From the NCBI RefSeq assembly GCF_031458235.1, contig NZ_JAVDYB010000001.1, positions 1,054,001-1,118,000 of the forward strand: DNA of 64,000 bases. The letters are read 5' to 3'. The notes beneath the pieces are model-generated. The model worked only from the letters and a program-made list of their open reading frames with translations, made no database searches and had not been told where the DNA came from. Below are positions 8,072-15,930 of the stretch, in pieces; position 1 is the stretch's first letter, and each line of letters begins with the position of its first letter. Position numbers and translations under genes: made by a program. Source of the DNA: Catenuloplanes atrovinosus. GTDB lineage: Bacteria > Actinomycetota > Actinomycetes > Mycobacteriales > Micromonosporaceae.

Positions 8072-8130
8072 ATCTAGGGCGAATTCGCGTGATCGGAGAT
8101 CACAACGCCGGAATTCGCCCTAGATCGGCG
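8067..8130. repeat. Dispersed palindromic element, copy 1
   Basis: A perfect 20-bp stem (8067-8086 with 8111-8130; GATCTAGGGCGAATTC core) encloses 24 bases. Within these, GTGATC (8089-8094) and GATCAC (8098-8103) form a second 6-bp stem with a GGA triloop. Copy 2 lies at 27714-27783. This copy sits between the convergent aroQ and mannosyltransferase genes and could end transcription from both sides, though no T run is present. A G-rich repeat tract follows to the stop of the next gene. Confidence 0.9.
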
Positions 8131-8197
8131 GCTGAAGGGGTCGGCGGCGGGAGGGGGCGGCGGCGGGGGAGGGCGGGGGAGGGCGGGGCGGGGAGGG

Positions 8198-9724
8198 TCA
8201 GGCGGGGACGCGGGCGCGGTCGCGGTAGGCGGGCTCCTCGGCGTCGTCCTCCCAGCTCGGCAGCCACCACAGCACCACCGCGGCCGAGAGCACCAGCATC
8301 AGCACGCCGCCCAGCACCGCCATCACCACCTGGCCGACCGTGGCCGAGGCGCCGGTCGGGATCAGCAGCAGGGAGAGCGCGGCGCTGCCGATCGCCACCC
8401 AGCGCCGCACCGGGCTGTCCGCCGCGCTCGGCGCGCCGGCCGCGACCAGCACGATGCCCCACAGCAGGTACCACGGGTGCACCACCGGGCCGAGCAGGAC
8501 CAGCGCGAGCAGGCCGAGGCCGATCGCGTAGACCGGGCCGAGCACGCGCGCCCGCACCCACATCAGCAGCCCGTAGCCCACCGCGGCCGCGAGTCCCACG
8601 CCGCGCCAGAACGGCACCGCGTGGTGGGCCAGCCCGGACCCGATCGCGTCCAGCAGGTGCGCGGTGATCGCGCCGGCGTCCGTGCTCAGCGACATCCAGT
8701 TGTGCACCACCGCGGGCGTGTCCAGCGCGGCGATCCAGCCGTACCCGGTACCGGCCACGGCGTGCACCACGATCGCGGTCGCGGCCGCGCTCAGCACGGT
8801 CAGCGGCGCGGTGCGCAGGAACGGCAGCAACGGCCAGGGCATGTTCCGCAGGTACGCCAGGAACGCCCAGCGCGTCGGGGCCGCCGGCTGCTTGGCCCGG
8901 CCCTGCTGGATCTTCAGCGCCCAGAGCAGCGCGCAGAACGGCAGCACCAGCGCGGCCGGCGCCTTGACCAGCGCGGCCATCGTCACCAGCGCCACGCCGA
9001 TCACCGGGCCGGCCGCGCCCGCGCGCCGGGAGACCACCGCGGCCAGCCCGGCCGCCAGCAGGCCCAGCATCAGTGAGTCGTTGTGCGCGCCGGCCACCAG
9101 GTGCGTGAGGACCAGCGGGTTCAGCACGCCGAGCCAGAGCGCCTGGCCGGGGGAGACGCCGAGCCGGCGGGCGAGCACCGGCACCGTGAACGCCAGCATC
9201 GCCACGCCCAGCATGGCGACCAGGCGCATGCCGAACACGCCCGCGATCACGTGCGTGCCGGTCACGGTCGTCACCAGCGCGGCCACGGCCAGGAACAGCG
9301 GACCGTACGGCGCGGGGGTGTGCTGCCAGATGCCCGGTACCTCGGCCGCGAGCGGGCCGCCGAGCGTGGACGGGCCGTACAGGTAGACGTCCATCCCCTG
9401 GGCGAACATCTTGCCCTGCGCGAGGTAGCTGTACACGTCCCGGCTGAACATCGGCGGCGCGATCATCAGCGGCGCCGCCCAGAGCCCGAGCGTGATCTGC
9501 AACGAGCGGGCCGTCGCCTCCGTCGTACCCAGCCGCCACCAGGCCACCACGAGCAGGGTCAGGCCGGCGTACGCCAGCGCCATGCCCATGCCGACCAGGT
9601 CGGCGCGCTCGGCCGTCTGTTGGTACGGCAACGCACCGGCCGCGGTGCCGCCGGCGGCGAGCATGACCGCGCCGGCGAAGCCGAGCCATCGTGGCACGCT
9701 CCCGATCGAGGTCAGGCGCACCAT
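8198..9724 (-). CDS. Polyprenol-phosphomannose-dependent mannosyltransferase, MptA/MptB-like
   Basis: A multi-spanning glycosyltransferase of about 508 aa. It resembles actinobacterial alpha-1,6-mannosyltransferases that use polyprenyl-phosphate-mannose to extend lipomannan-type glycans on the outer face of the membrane. Seen: SRDVYSYLAQGKMFAQGMDVY with the Asp after the first long helices, typical of GT-C enzymes; YGPLFLAVAALV; and ten or more hydrophobic segments. I chose the ATG at 9724 because the first membrane helix starts soon after; the frame is open to 9925, so a longer N-terminus is possible. It is inserted convergently between aroQ and efp. The exact acceptor is unknown. Confidence 0.8.
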   Translation of the reverse strand: MVRLTSIGSVPRWLGFAGAVMLAAGGTAAGALPYQQTAERADLVGMGMALAYAGLTLLVVAWWRLGTTEATARSLQITLGLWAAPLMIAPPMFSRDVYSYLAQGKMFAQGMDVYLYGPSTLGGPLAAEVPGIWQHTPAPYGPLFLAVAALVTTVTGTHVIAGVFGMRLVAMLGVAMLAFTVPVLARRLGVSPGQALWLGVLNPLVLTHLVAGAHNDSLMLGLLAAGLAAVVSRRAGAAGPVIGVALVTMAALVKAPAALVLPFCALLWALKIQQGRAKQPAAPTRWAFLAYLRNMPWPLLPFLRTAPLTVLSAAATAIVVHAVAGTGYGWIAALDTPAVVHNWMSLSTDAGAITAHLLDAIGSGLAHHAVPFWRGVGLAAAVGYGLLMWVRARVLGPVYAIGLGLLALVLLGPVVHPWYLLWGIVLVAAGAPSAADSPVRRWVAIGSAALSLLLIPTGASATVGQVVMAVLGGVLMLVLSAAVVLWWLPSWEDDAEEPAYRDRARVPA

Positions 9725-9948
9725 GATCTGGCGGTCGGCGAATAGGACGTTCGGCAGGCTGGAGGCAGTCGGCACGCCCGCACGCTGCCAGTAGCGGGTG
9801 TCTATTCGGCGACGCGAAGGTAACGATTGATAGATCGTCGCACCATCACCGGCCCGGGAGGCGGCGCGACCGGTACGCCGGTAGACTGGGCTATTGTCCG
9901 CTAACGTTTTGCCGGTTTCACACACACGGCTTCACACCAAGGCAGGAA

Positions 9949-10509
9949 ATGGCCACCACCAACGACCTCAAGAACGGCCTGGTCCTCAACCTCGACAAGG
10001 AGCTGTGGTCCGTCGTCGAGTTCCAGCACGTGAAGCCCGGCAAGGGCCCGGCCTTCGTGCGCACCAAGCTGAAGAGCGTGCTCTCCGGCAAGGTCGTCGA
10101 CAAGACGTTCAACGCCGGCACCAAGGTGGAGACCGCCACGGTCGACAAGCGGACCATGCAGTACCTCTACCAGGACGGCGACGAGTTCGTCTTCATGGAC
10201 CACCTCGACACGTTCGAGCAGCACCACGTGCCGGGCGCGGTCGTCGGGTCCGCCGCCGACTTCCTGCTTCCCGAGGCCGAGGTCACGGTGGCGTTCCACG
10301 AGGGCGCCCCGCTCTACGTCGAGCTGCCGACCTCCGTCATCGTCGAGATCACCTACACCGAGCCGGGCCTGCAGGGCGACCGCTCGACCGGCGGGAACAA
10401 GCCCGCCACCGTGGAGACCGGCGCGACCGTCCAGGTGCCGCTGTTCATCACCACCGGTGAGAAGATCAAGGTCGACACCCGCGACGGCCGCTACCTCGGC
10501 CGCGCATAA
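9949..10509 (+). CDS. efp: Translation elongation factor P
   Basis: Binds the ribosome between the P and E sites and relieves stalling at polyproline stretches. It has three beta-barrel domains in 186 aa. The domain I tip loop reads [14 protein letters not shown], giving the exposed Lys in KPGKG found in actinobacterial EF-P; no modification enzyme is in the window. The C-terminal signature [20 protein letters not shown] is intact. The ATG is preceded by AAGGCAGGAA. The stop overlaps the nusB start (TAATG), so the two are coupled. Confidence 0.95.
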   Translation: MATTNDLKNGLVLNLDKELWSVVEFQHVKPGKGPAFVRTKLKSVLSGKVVDKTFNAGTKVETATVDKRTMQYLYQDGDEFVFMDHLDTFEQHHVPGAVVGSAADFLLPEAEVTVAFHEGAPLYVELPTSVIVEITYTEPGLQGDRSTGGNKPATVETGATVQVPLFITTGEKIKVDTRDGRYLGRA

Positions 10510-10943
10510 TGGCGGAGGGTCCGAAACAGTCGATGCCCGCGCGCCGCAAGGCGCGCAAGCGGGCGCTCGACGTCCTCTACGAGGCCGACCTCCGTAACCT
10601 GCCGCCGGTCGAGGTGCTGGCGAGCTACCTGGAGCGCATCGAGCAGCCGCGCCCCGACCACATCGGCTACACGATCCGCATCGTCGAGGGCGTCGCCGAG
10701 CACCTCGACCGGATCGACGAGCTGCTGGCCAGCTACGCCGAGGGCTGGACCCTCGACCGCATGCCGGTCGTCGACCGGAACCTGGCCCGCATCGCGGTCT
10801 ACGAGCTGCTCCAGGCCGACGACGTGGACGACGCGGTCGCCATCACCGAGGCGGTCGAGCTCGCCCGCCAGATGTCGACCGACGATTCGCCCCGGTTCCT
10901 GAACGGCCTCCTCGGCCGCATCGCCGAGTACGCCACCCGCTGA
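10509..10943 (+). CDS. nusB: Transcription antitermination protein NusB
   Basis: An all-helical RNA-binding protein that with NusE (S10) binds boxA in rRNA leaders to prevent premature termination. The 144-residue product has the N-terminal ARRKARKRALDVLYEADLR helix and the typical VDRNLARIAVYELL and AITEAVELARQMSTDDSPRFLNGLLGRI segments. It overlaps efp by one base. A GC-rich hairpin follows 20 bases after the stop. Confidence 0.95.
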   Translation: MAEGPKQSMPARRKARKRALDVLYEADLRNLPPVEVLASYLERIEQPRPDHIGYTIRIVEGVAEHLDRIDELLASYAEGWTLDRMPVVDRNLARIAVYELLQADDVDDAVAITEAVELARQMSTDDSPRFLNGLLGRIAEYATR

Positions 10944-10963
10944 CCCGCGGACCAGCCCGCTCG

Positions 10964-11002
10964 AGGGCCCGCCAGGCCACCCGGCCCGGCGGGCTCTCGT
11001 CG
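10964..11002 (+). terminator. Probable terminator of efp-nusB
   Basis: AGGGCCCGCC (10964-10973) pairs with GGCGGGCTCT (10988-10997) with one mismatch across a 14-base loop. It is followed by CGTCGTTT, a weak T tract as usual in high-GC actinobacteria. The remaining bases to the bldD stop at 11272 hold the bldD terminator and no other gene I can support. Confidence 0.6.
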
Positions 11003-11072
11003 TTTCCCGCTGGGGCGCCGACGTCGTTGAGGAGCGGCGCGCACTCCGCGGTGAACCGGGCCGGAAGACGCG

Positions 11073-11100
11073 AAAAACCGCGCAGCGGAGGCTGCGCGGT
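11073..11100 (-). terminator. Intrinsic terminator of bldD
   Basis: On the minus strand a perfect 10-bp stem (ACCGCGCAGC with GCTGCGCGGT, 4-base loop) is followed directly by five T residues. This is a textbook Rho-independent terminator and unusually clear for this GC content. It lies about 170 bases beyond the bldD stop, so bldD mRNA has a sizeable 3' untranslated region. Confidence 0.85.
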
Positions 11101-11271
11101 GGGCCTGGGCGCTCTGCGTAGCGATGCGCGGCGCGGTGGGCCGGAGCGTGAGGGGGATGGAGTATGCGGTCGGCGGAGGGGAGCCGGCCGGTTTGACGTT
11201 GCGGTCGGGCGGTCCGTGCTGGGTCGGGGCACGGGCCGCCCGGAGCTGGGCCGGGAGGGGCCTGAAGCGCC

Positions 11272-11760
11272 CTAGGAGGCGAAGAAGGCGCGCGGGTCGG
11301 CGACCAGCACACCGGCCTCGGTGAGGCGCTCGATCAGGCCGGAGGGGGAGATGTCGTAGACGATGGCGAGCGCGCGCAGGTCGTCGGCCCTTATGGAGAG
11401 GACGCGGCCGTTGTAGTCGCCGCGCTGCTGCTGGATGGCGCGGGCGTAGCGGGCGACGTACGCGAGGTCCTCGCCGGCCTCGTCGTACAGCTTCTCGAGG
11501 TCGAGGACGATCTTGTTGGTCGGCTCGTGCCGGATGCCGCTGCCGTCGGGCAGCAGCTCGGAGACCGGCACCCGGTAGAAGTCGGCCAGCTCGGCCAGGC
11601 GCGAGACGGTGACCGCGCGGTCGCCGCGCTCGTAGGAGCCGACGACGACGGCCTTCCAGCGCCCGTTCGACTTCTCCTCCACACCCTGCAGGGAGAGCCC
11701 CTGCTGCTGGCGGATAGAGCGCAGGCGGGCGCCCAAAGACTTGGCGTACTCAGAGGGCAT
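11272..11760 (-). CDS. bldD: c-di-GMP-responsive developmental repressor BldD
   Basis: A master regulator that represses sporulation genes in vegetative hyphae when dimerised by tetrameric c-di-GMP. The N-terminal helix-turn-helix is LGARLRSIRQQQGLSLQGVEE with GSYERGDRAVTVSRLAELA. The C-terminal domain has the c-di-GMP motif RxD-X8-RxxD intact as Arg113-Gly-Asp115 and Arg124-Ala-Asp-Asp127, matching the Streptomyces arrangement. The ATG at 11760 gives 162 aa; a longer frame upstream would run through the promoter. A BldD-like box lies 46 bases upstream, suggesting autoregulation. Position between nusB and pyrR is conserved in actinobacteria. Confidence 0.95.
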   Translation of the reverse strand: MPSEYAKSLGARLRSIRQQQGLSLQGVEEKSNGRWKAVVVGSYERGDRAVTVSRLAELADFYRVPVSELLPDGSGIRHEPTNKIVLDLEKLYDEAGEDLAYVARYARAIQQQRGDYNGRVLSIRADDLRALAIVYDISPSGLIERLTEAGVLVADPRAFFAS

Positions 11761-11805
11761 CAGGACACTCCAGTGCTGGCGTGGGCTTCGACCCACCGCG
11801 CGATC

Positions 11806-11820
11806 GCTACGCTGCGTGAC
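11806..11820 (-). promoter_or_regulatory. Probable BldD-binding box upstream of bldD
   Basis: The minus strand reads GTCACGCAGCGTAGC. Compared with the BldD consensus nTnACnCWGnGTnAn (recalled from Streptomyces work) all defined positions match except the last A. It lies 46-60 bases upstream of the bldD start, as expected for the known autoregulation. A weaker match (TAACGTAGCGTGC, 11965-11977) sits upstream of pyrR. Confidence 0.65.
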
Positions 11821-12003
11821 GGTACGTCGCTAAAGACACGCGGTCAAGTGGCGATTACGGTCCAGTTGGCGAGATCATAGGACTTGACCGGTTTTTCGCT
11901 TTCCTGAGTCGGGGGTCAGTCAGATCACCACCAGGTCGACCGGAGTGACGTGTGGGAACGCTGGTAACGTAGCGTGCTGACCGGCGCAGACATCCTTTAA
12001 CGA

Positions 12004-12021
12004 CCCGTCCAGTGAGGCGGG
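12004..12021 (+). promoter_or_regulatory. PyrR-binding hairpin in the pyr operon leader
   Basis: CCCG(12004-12007) pairs with CGGG(12018-12021) around TCCAGTGAGG, which matches the PyrR recognition-loop pattern UCCAGNGAGG. It ends one base before AAGGAGG, the pyrR ribosome site, so PyrR-UMP binding would hide the site. This is the translational control described for mycobacterial pyr operons rather than the Bacillus antiterminator system; no terminator pair is visible. Confidence 0.75.
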
Positions 12022-12035
12022 GAAGGAGGTCCCAC

Positions 12036-12608
12036 GTGGCGTTGCCAGACGCTGCCCATGACCAGGTGAGAACGGGCAAAAGCATCCTCACCGACACCGA
12101 GGTCCACCGGGTGGTGGACCGGATAGCGCATCAGATCCTGGAGAAGACCGAGGGTGCGCGCGACACCGTCCTCTTCGGGATTCCCACCAGGGGCGTACCG
12201 CTGGCGCGGCGGCTCGCCGCCCGGATTCACGCTTTCGAGGGTATCGAGATGCCGGTCGGCATCCTCGACGTCACGCTCTACCGCGACGACCTCCGGCTGA
12301 AGGCGGCCCGCGCGCTCGGCCCCACGGACGTGCCCCCGGGCGGCGTCGACGGCCTGCGCGTGATCCTCGTCGACGACGTGCTCTTCTCCGGCCGTACGGT
12401 CCGGGCCGCGCTGGACGCGCTCGGCGACCTGGGCCGGCCGGCCTCGGTGCAGCTCGCGGTTCTGGTCGACCGTGGCCACCGAGAGCTGCCGATCCGCGCC
12501 GACTACGTCGGCAAGAACATCCCGACCGCGCTGAGCGAGAGCGTGAGGGTCTCGCTCGCCGAGATCGACGGCGCGGACGAGGTCAAGCTGTACGGGGGCG
12601 ACGCATGA
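12036..12608 (+). CDS. pyrR: Bifunctional pyr operon regulator / uracil phosphoribosyltransferase
   Basis: Binds the pyr leader RNA in response to UMP and has minor uracil phosphoribosyltransferase activity. Seen: [18 protein letters not shown] and the PRPP-binding motif [21 protein letters not shown] near residues 108-128. It is about 190 aa. The GTG at 12036 is preceded by a strong GGAAGGAGG at 12021-12029; earlier codons would lie in the PyrR hairpin itself. It is the first gene of an eight-gene operon; pyrB overlaps by four bases. Confidence 0.95.
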   Translation: MALPDAAHDQVRTGKSILTDTEVHRVVDRIAHQILEKTEGARDTVLFGIPTRGVPLARRLAARIHAFEGIEMPVGILDVTLYRDDLRLKAARALGPTDVPPGGVDGLRVILVDDVLFSGRTVRAALDALGDLGRPASVQLAVLVDRGHRELPIRADYVGKNIPTALSESVRVSLAEIDGADEVKLYGGDA

Positions 12609-13513
12609 TCCGGCACCTGCGCGAGGCCGCGGACCTGGACGCGGAGAACGCCACGCTGATCCTGGACACCGCGCGCGAGCTGGCCCGGCTGACCGGCGGC
12701 CGCGAGGTGAAGAAGCTGCCGACGCTGCGCGGGCGCACCGTGGTGAACCTGTTCTACGAGGACTCCACGCGTACCCGCATCAGCTTCGAAGCGGCCGCGA
12801 AGCGGCTCTCCGCCGACGTCATCAACTTCTCCGCCAAGGGCTCCAGCGTCTCCAAGGGCGAGAGCCTGAAGGACACCGCGCTCACGCTCCAGGCGATGGG
12901 CGCGGACGCCGTGGTGATCCGGCACGGCGCGTCCGGCGCGCCGCACCGGCTGGCGAACTGGGTGGACGGCTCCGTGGTCAACGCCGGCGACGGCACGCAC
13001 GAGCACCCCACGCAGGCGCTGCTGGACGCGTTCACCATGCGCGAGCGCCTCGGCCGGCTCGCCGGGCTGAACGTGACCATCGTCGGTGACGTGCTGCACA
13101 GCCGCGTCGCCCGGTCGAACGTGGTGCTGCTCGGCACGCTCGGCGCGAAGGTGACGCTGGTCGGGCCGCCCACGCTGATCCCGGTGGACATCACCAACGC
13201 GGAGGTCAGCTACGACCTGGACGCGGTGCTGCCGGCCAGCGACGTGGTGATGATGCTGCGCGTGCAGCACGAACGGATGTCCGCCTCCTACTTCCCGTCC
13301 GCCCGGGAGTACAGCCGCCGCTACGGCATGGACGGCGCCCGCATGCGCCGGCTGCCGGAGCACGCGATCGTCATGCACCCCGGTCCGATGAACCGGGGCA
13401 TGGAGATCTCGCCGGAGGTGGCGGACTCGCCGCGGTCCACGATCGTCGAACAGGTCGCCAACGGCGTGAGCGTCCGGATGGCCGTCCTCTACCTGCTGCT
13501 CGGAGGAAAGTAA
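12605..13513 (+). CDS. pyrB: Aspartate carbamoyltransferase catalytic subunit
   Basis: Condenses carbamoyl phosphate with aspartate, the committed step of pyrimidine synthesis. The phosphate-binding signature [13 protein letters not shown] lies near residues 50-62, with [12 protein letters not shown] and the C-terminal MHPGPMNRG. It is 302 aa. No pyrI regulatory gene is present, as in other actinobacteria; the downstream dihydroorotase has its active-site residues, so this is not the inactive-PyrC' type complex. The ATG overlaps the pyrR stop. Confidence 0.95.
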   Translation: MIRHLREAADLDAENATLILDTARELARLTGGREVKKLPTLRGRTVVNLFYEDSTRTRISFEAAAKRLSADVINFSAKGSSVSKGESLKDTALTLQAMGADAVVIRHGASGAPHRLANWVDGSVVNAGDGTHEHPTQALLDAFTMRERLGRLAGLNVTIVGDVLHSRVARSNVVLLGTLGAKVTLVGPPTLIPVDITNAEVSYDLDAVLPASDVVMMLRVQHERMSASYFPSAREYSRRYGMDGARMRRLPEHAIVMHPGPMNRGMEISPEVADSPRSTIVEQVANGVSVRMAVLYLLLGGK

Positions 13514-14800
13514 GTGGCGTACCTGATCAAGAACGTCAGCGTCCTCGGCGGCGCTGCCCGTGATCTCCTGATCGAGGACGGGGTGATCAAGGAACCGGCC
13601 GGCGAGAACCCGCGGAACATCATCGACGGTACGGGCCTGGTCGCGCTCCCCGGCCTGGTCGACCTGCACACCCACCTGCGCGAGCCCGGCCGCGAGGACG
13701 CGGAGACCGTGGAGACCGGTTCCCGGGCCGCGGCGCTCGGCGGCTACACCGCGGTCTGCGCGATGGCGAACACGTCGCCGGTCGCGGACACGGCCGGTGT
13801 GGTCGAGCAGGTCTGGCGGCTCGGCCGCGAGGCGGGCCTGGTCGACGTGCAGCCGATCGGCGCGGTCACCATCGGGCTGGCCGGCGAGCGGCTGGCCGAG
13901 CTGGGCGCGATGGCCGACTCCGCCGCCACCGTGCGGATCTTCTCCGACGACGGCCACTGCGTCGCCGACCCGCGCCTGATGCGCCGCGCGCTGGAGTACG
14001 TGAAGGCGTTCGACGGCGTCATCGCGCAGCACGCGGAGGAGCCGCGGCTGACCGAGGGCGCGCAGATGCACGAGGGCGAGGTCGCCACCCGCCTCGGCCT
14101 GACCGGCTGGCCCGCGGTCGCGGAGGAGGCGATCATCGCGCGTGACGTGCTGCTGGCCGAGCACGTCGGCTCCCGCCTGCACGTCTGCCACCTCTCCACG
14201 GCCGGCAGCGTCGAGGTGGTCCGGCAGGCGAAGGCGCGCGGCGTCCGGGTGACGGCCGAGGTCACGCCGCATCACCTGGTGCTCACGCACGACCGCGCGG
14301 AGAGCTACGACCCGGTGTTCAAGGTCAACCCGCCGTTGCGTACCGCCGATGACGTGAAGGCTCTTCGGACGGCGCTGGCGGAGGGCATCATCGACGTCGT
14401 GGCCACCGATCACGCGCCGCACGCGGTGGAGGACAAGGAATGCGAGTGGGCGTACGCACGCCCCGGCATGGTCGGCCTGGAGACGGCGCTCTCCGTGGTG
14501 CTCTCCACTGGCGCGCTGACCACGAGCGACGGCACCATCGACTGGGACCTGATCGCGGAGCGCATGTCGCGCACGCCGGCCCGGATCGCCGGGCTGGCCG
14601 AGCACGGGCACGATCCGCTGCCCGGCGCACCGGCCACGTTCACGCTGGTGGACCCGGCGGCGACCCGGACCGTGGACGCCACGGAGACGGCCAGCCGCAG
14701 CACGAACAACCCCTACGCGGGCATGAGCCTGCCCGGACGGATCGTCGCCACGTTCCTGCGCGGCGAGCCGACGGTACTGGACGGAAAGGCACAGAAGTGA
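13514..14800 (+). CDS. pyrC: Dihydroorotase
   Basis: Cyclises N-carbamoyl-aspartate to dihydroorotate with two metal ions. Metal ligands are visible: [10 protein letters not shown] near residues 53-62, the HAEE and CHLSTA histidines, and VATDHAPH with the catalytic Asp. It is 428 aa, a class I enzyme. The GTG start follows the pyrB TAA directly with no gap; GGAGG lies nine bases before it. Its stop overlaps the carA GTG. Confidence 0.95.
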   Translation: MAYLIKNVSVLGGAARDLLIEDGVIKEPAGENPRNIIDGTGLVALPGLVDLHTHLREPGREDAETVETGSRAAALGGYTAVCAMANTSPVADTAGVVEQVWRLGREAGLVDVQPIGAVTIGLAGERLAELGAMADSAATVRIFSDDGHCVADPRLMRRALEYVKAFDGVIAQHAEEPRLTEGAQMHEGEVATRLGLTGWPAVAEEAIIARDVLLAEHVGSRLHVCHLSTAGSVEVVRQAKARGVRVTAEVTPHHLVLTHDRAESYDPVFKVNPPLRTADDVKALRTALAEGIIDVVATDHAPHAVEDKECEWAYARPGMVGLETALSVVLSTGALTTSDGTIDWDLIAERMSRTPARIAGLAEHGHDPLPGAPATFTLVDPAATRTVDATETASRSTNNPYAGMSLPGRIVATFLRGEPTVLDGKAQK

Positions 14801-15930
14801 GTTCCGCTGCGAAAAGGCAGTCCGCGATTCTGGTGTTGGAAGACGGCCGGTCGTTCCGTGGGGAGTCCTACGGCGCGGCGGGGGAGACGTTCGGCGAGGC
14901 CGTCTTCACCACCGGCATGACCGGTTACCAGGAGACGCTGACCGATCCGTCGTTCCACCGGCAGGTCGTGGTGCAGACCGCGCCGCACATCGGCAACACC
15001 GGGGTCAACGGCGAGGACGACGAGTCGTCGAAGATCTGGGTCGCCGGGTACGTGGTGCGCGACCCGGCCCGGATCGGCTCCAACTGGCGCGCGACCGGCG
15101 GGCTGGGCGAGCGCCTGGCCGCCGAGGGTGTGGTCGGCATCTCCGGCATCGACACCCGCGCGCTCACCCGCCACCTGCGCGAGCGCGGCGCGATGCGGGT
15201 CGGCATCTCCACCGTCGACCTGGACCCGGCGTCGGTGCAGGCCCGGGTGCGGGCCCAGCCGGAGATGCTCGGCGCGGACCTCTCCGCCGAGGTGACCACC
15301 GCGAAGCCGTACACGGTCCAGGCCGAGGGCGAGCACCGCTACACGGTCGCCGCGGTCGACCTGGGCATCAAGGCGAACGTGGCCCGCCGGCTCGCGGCCC
15401 GCGGCGTGACCACGCACATCATGCCGGCCACCTCGTCGCTCGCGGAACTGCTGGCGGTCTCGCCGGACGCGGTGTTCTTCTCGCCCGGCCCGGGCGACCC
15501 GGCCACCGCCGACCACCCGGTCGCGCTGGCCCGCGAGGTGATGAACCGCAAGGTGCCGCTGTTCGGCATCTGCTTCGGCAGCCAGATCCTGGGCCGCGCG
15601 CTCGGCTTCGACACCTACAAGCTGGGGTACGGCCACCGCGGCATCAACCAGCCGGTGCTGGACCGGACCACCGGCAAGGTCGAGGTCACGTCGCACAACC
15701 ACGGGTTCGCCGTGCAGGCGCCGCTGAACACCGTGATCGACACCGACTTCGGCGGCGTCGAAGTGAGTCATGTCTGCCTCAACGACAACGTGGTCGAGGG
15801 GCTGCGGGCGCTCGAGGTGCCCGCGTTCACCGTGCAGTACCACCCCGAGGCGGCGGCCGGCACGCACGATGCCGACTACCTGTTCGACCGCTTCGTCGAG
15901 CTCGTCGAGGGGCGCAAGACCAATGCCTAA
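14797..15930 (+). CDS. carA: Carbamoyl-phosphate synthase small subunit
   Basis: The glutaminase subunit that supplies ammonia through a tunnel to CarB. The N-terminal domain contains [18 protein letters not shown]. The C-terminal class I amidotransferase domain has FSPGPGDP, the nucleophile in [14 protein letters not shown] (the actinobacterial variant of GICLGHQ), and the His-Glu pair in QYHPEAAAG. It is 377 aa. The GTG overlaps the pyrC stop by four bases, and carB starts inside its last codons. Confidence 0.95.
   Translation: MSSAAKRQSAILVLEDGRSFRGESYGAAGETFGEAVFTTGMTGYQETLTDPSFHRQVVVQTAPHIGNTGVNGEDDESSKIWVAGYVVRDPARIGSNWRATGGLGERLAAEGVVGISGIDTRALTRHLRERGAMRVGISTVDLDPASVQARVRAQPEMLGADLSAEVTTAKPYTVQAEGEHRYTVAAVDLGIKANVARRLAARGVTTHIMPATSSLAELLAVSPDAVFFSPGPGDPATADHPVALAREVMNRKVPLFGICFGSQILGRALGFDTYKLGYGHRGINQPVLDRTTGKVEVTSHNHGFAVQAPLNTVIDTDFGGVEVSHVCLNDNVVEGLRALEVPAFTVQYHPEAAAGTHDADYLFDRFVELVEGRKTNA

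Noticed and set aside
8089-8130. Palindrome copy 1 taken as an ordinary aroQ terminator.
   Set aside because: No T run follows on either strand, and the same element occurs at 27714-27783, where it is not at the end of convergent genes. A terminator role may be secondary.
11965-11977. Second BldD box before pyrR.
   Set aside because: TAACGTAGCGTGC misses two defined positions of the consensus, so it was not listed as a feature.
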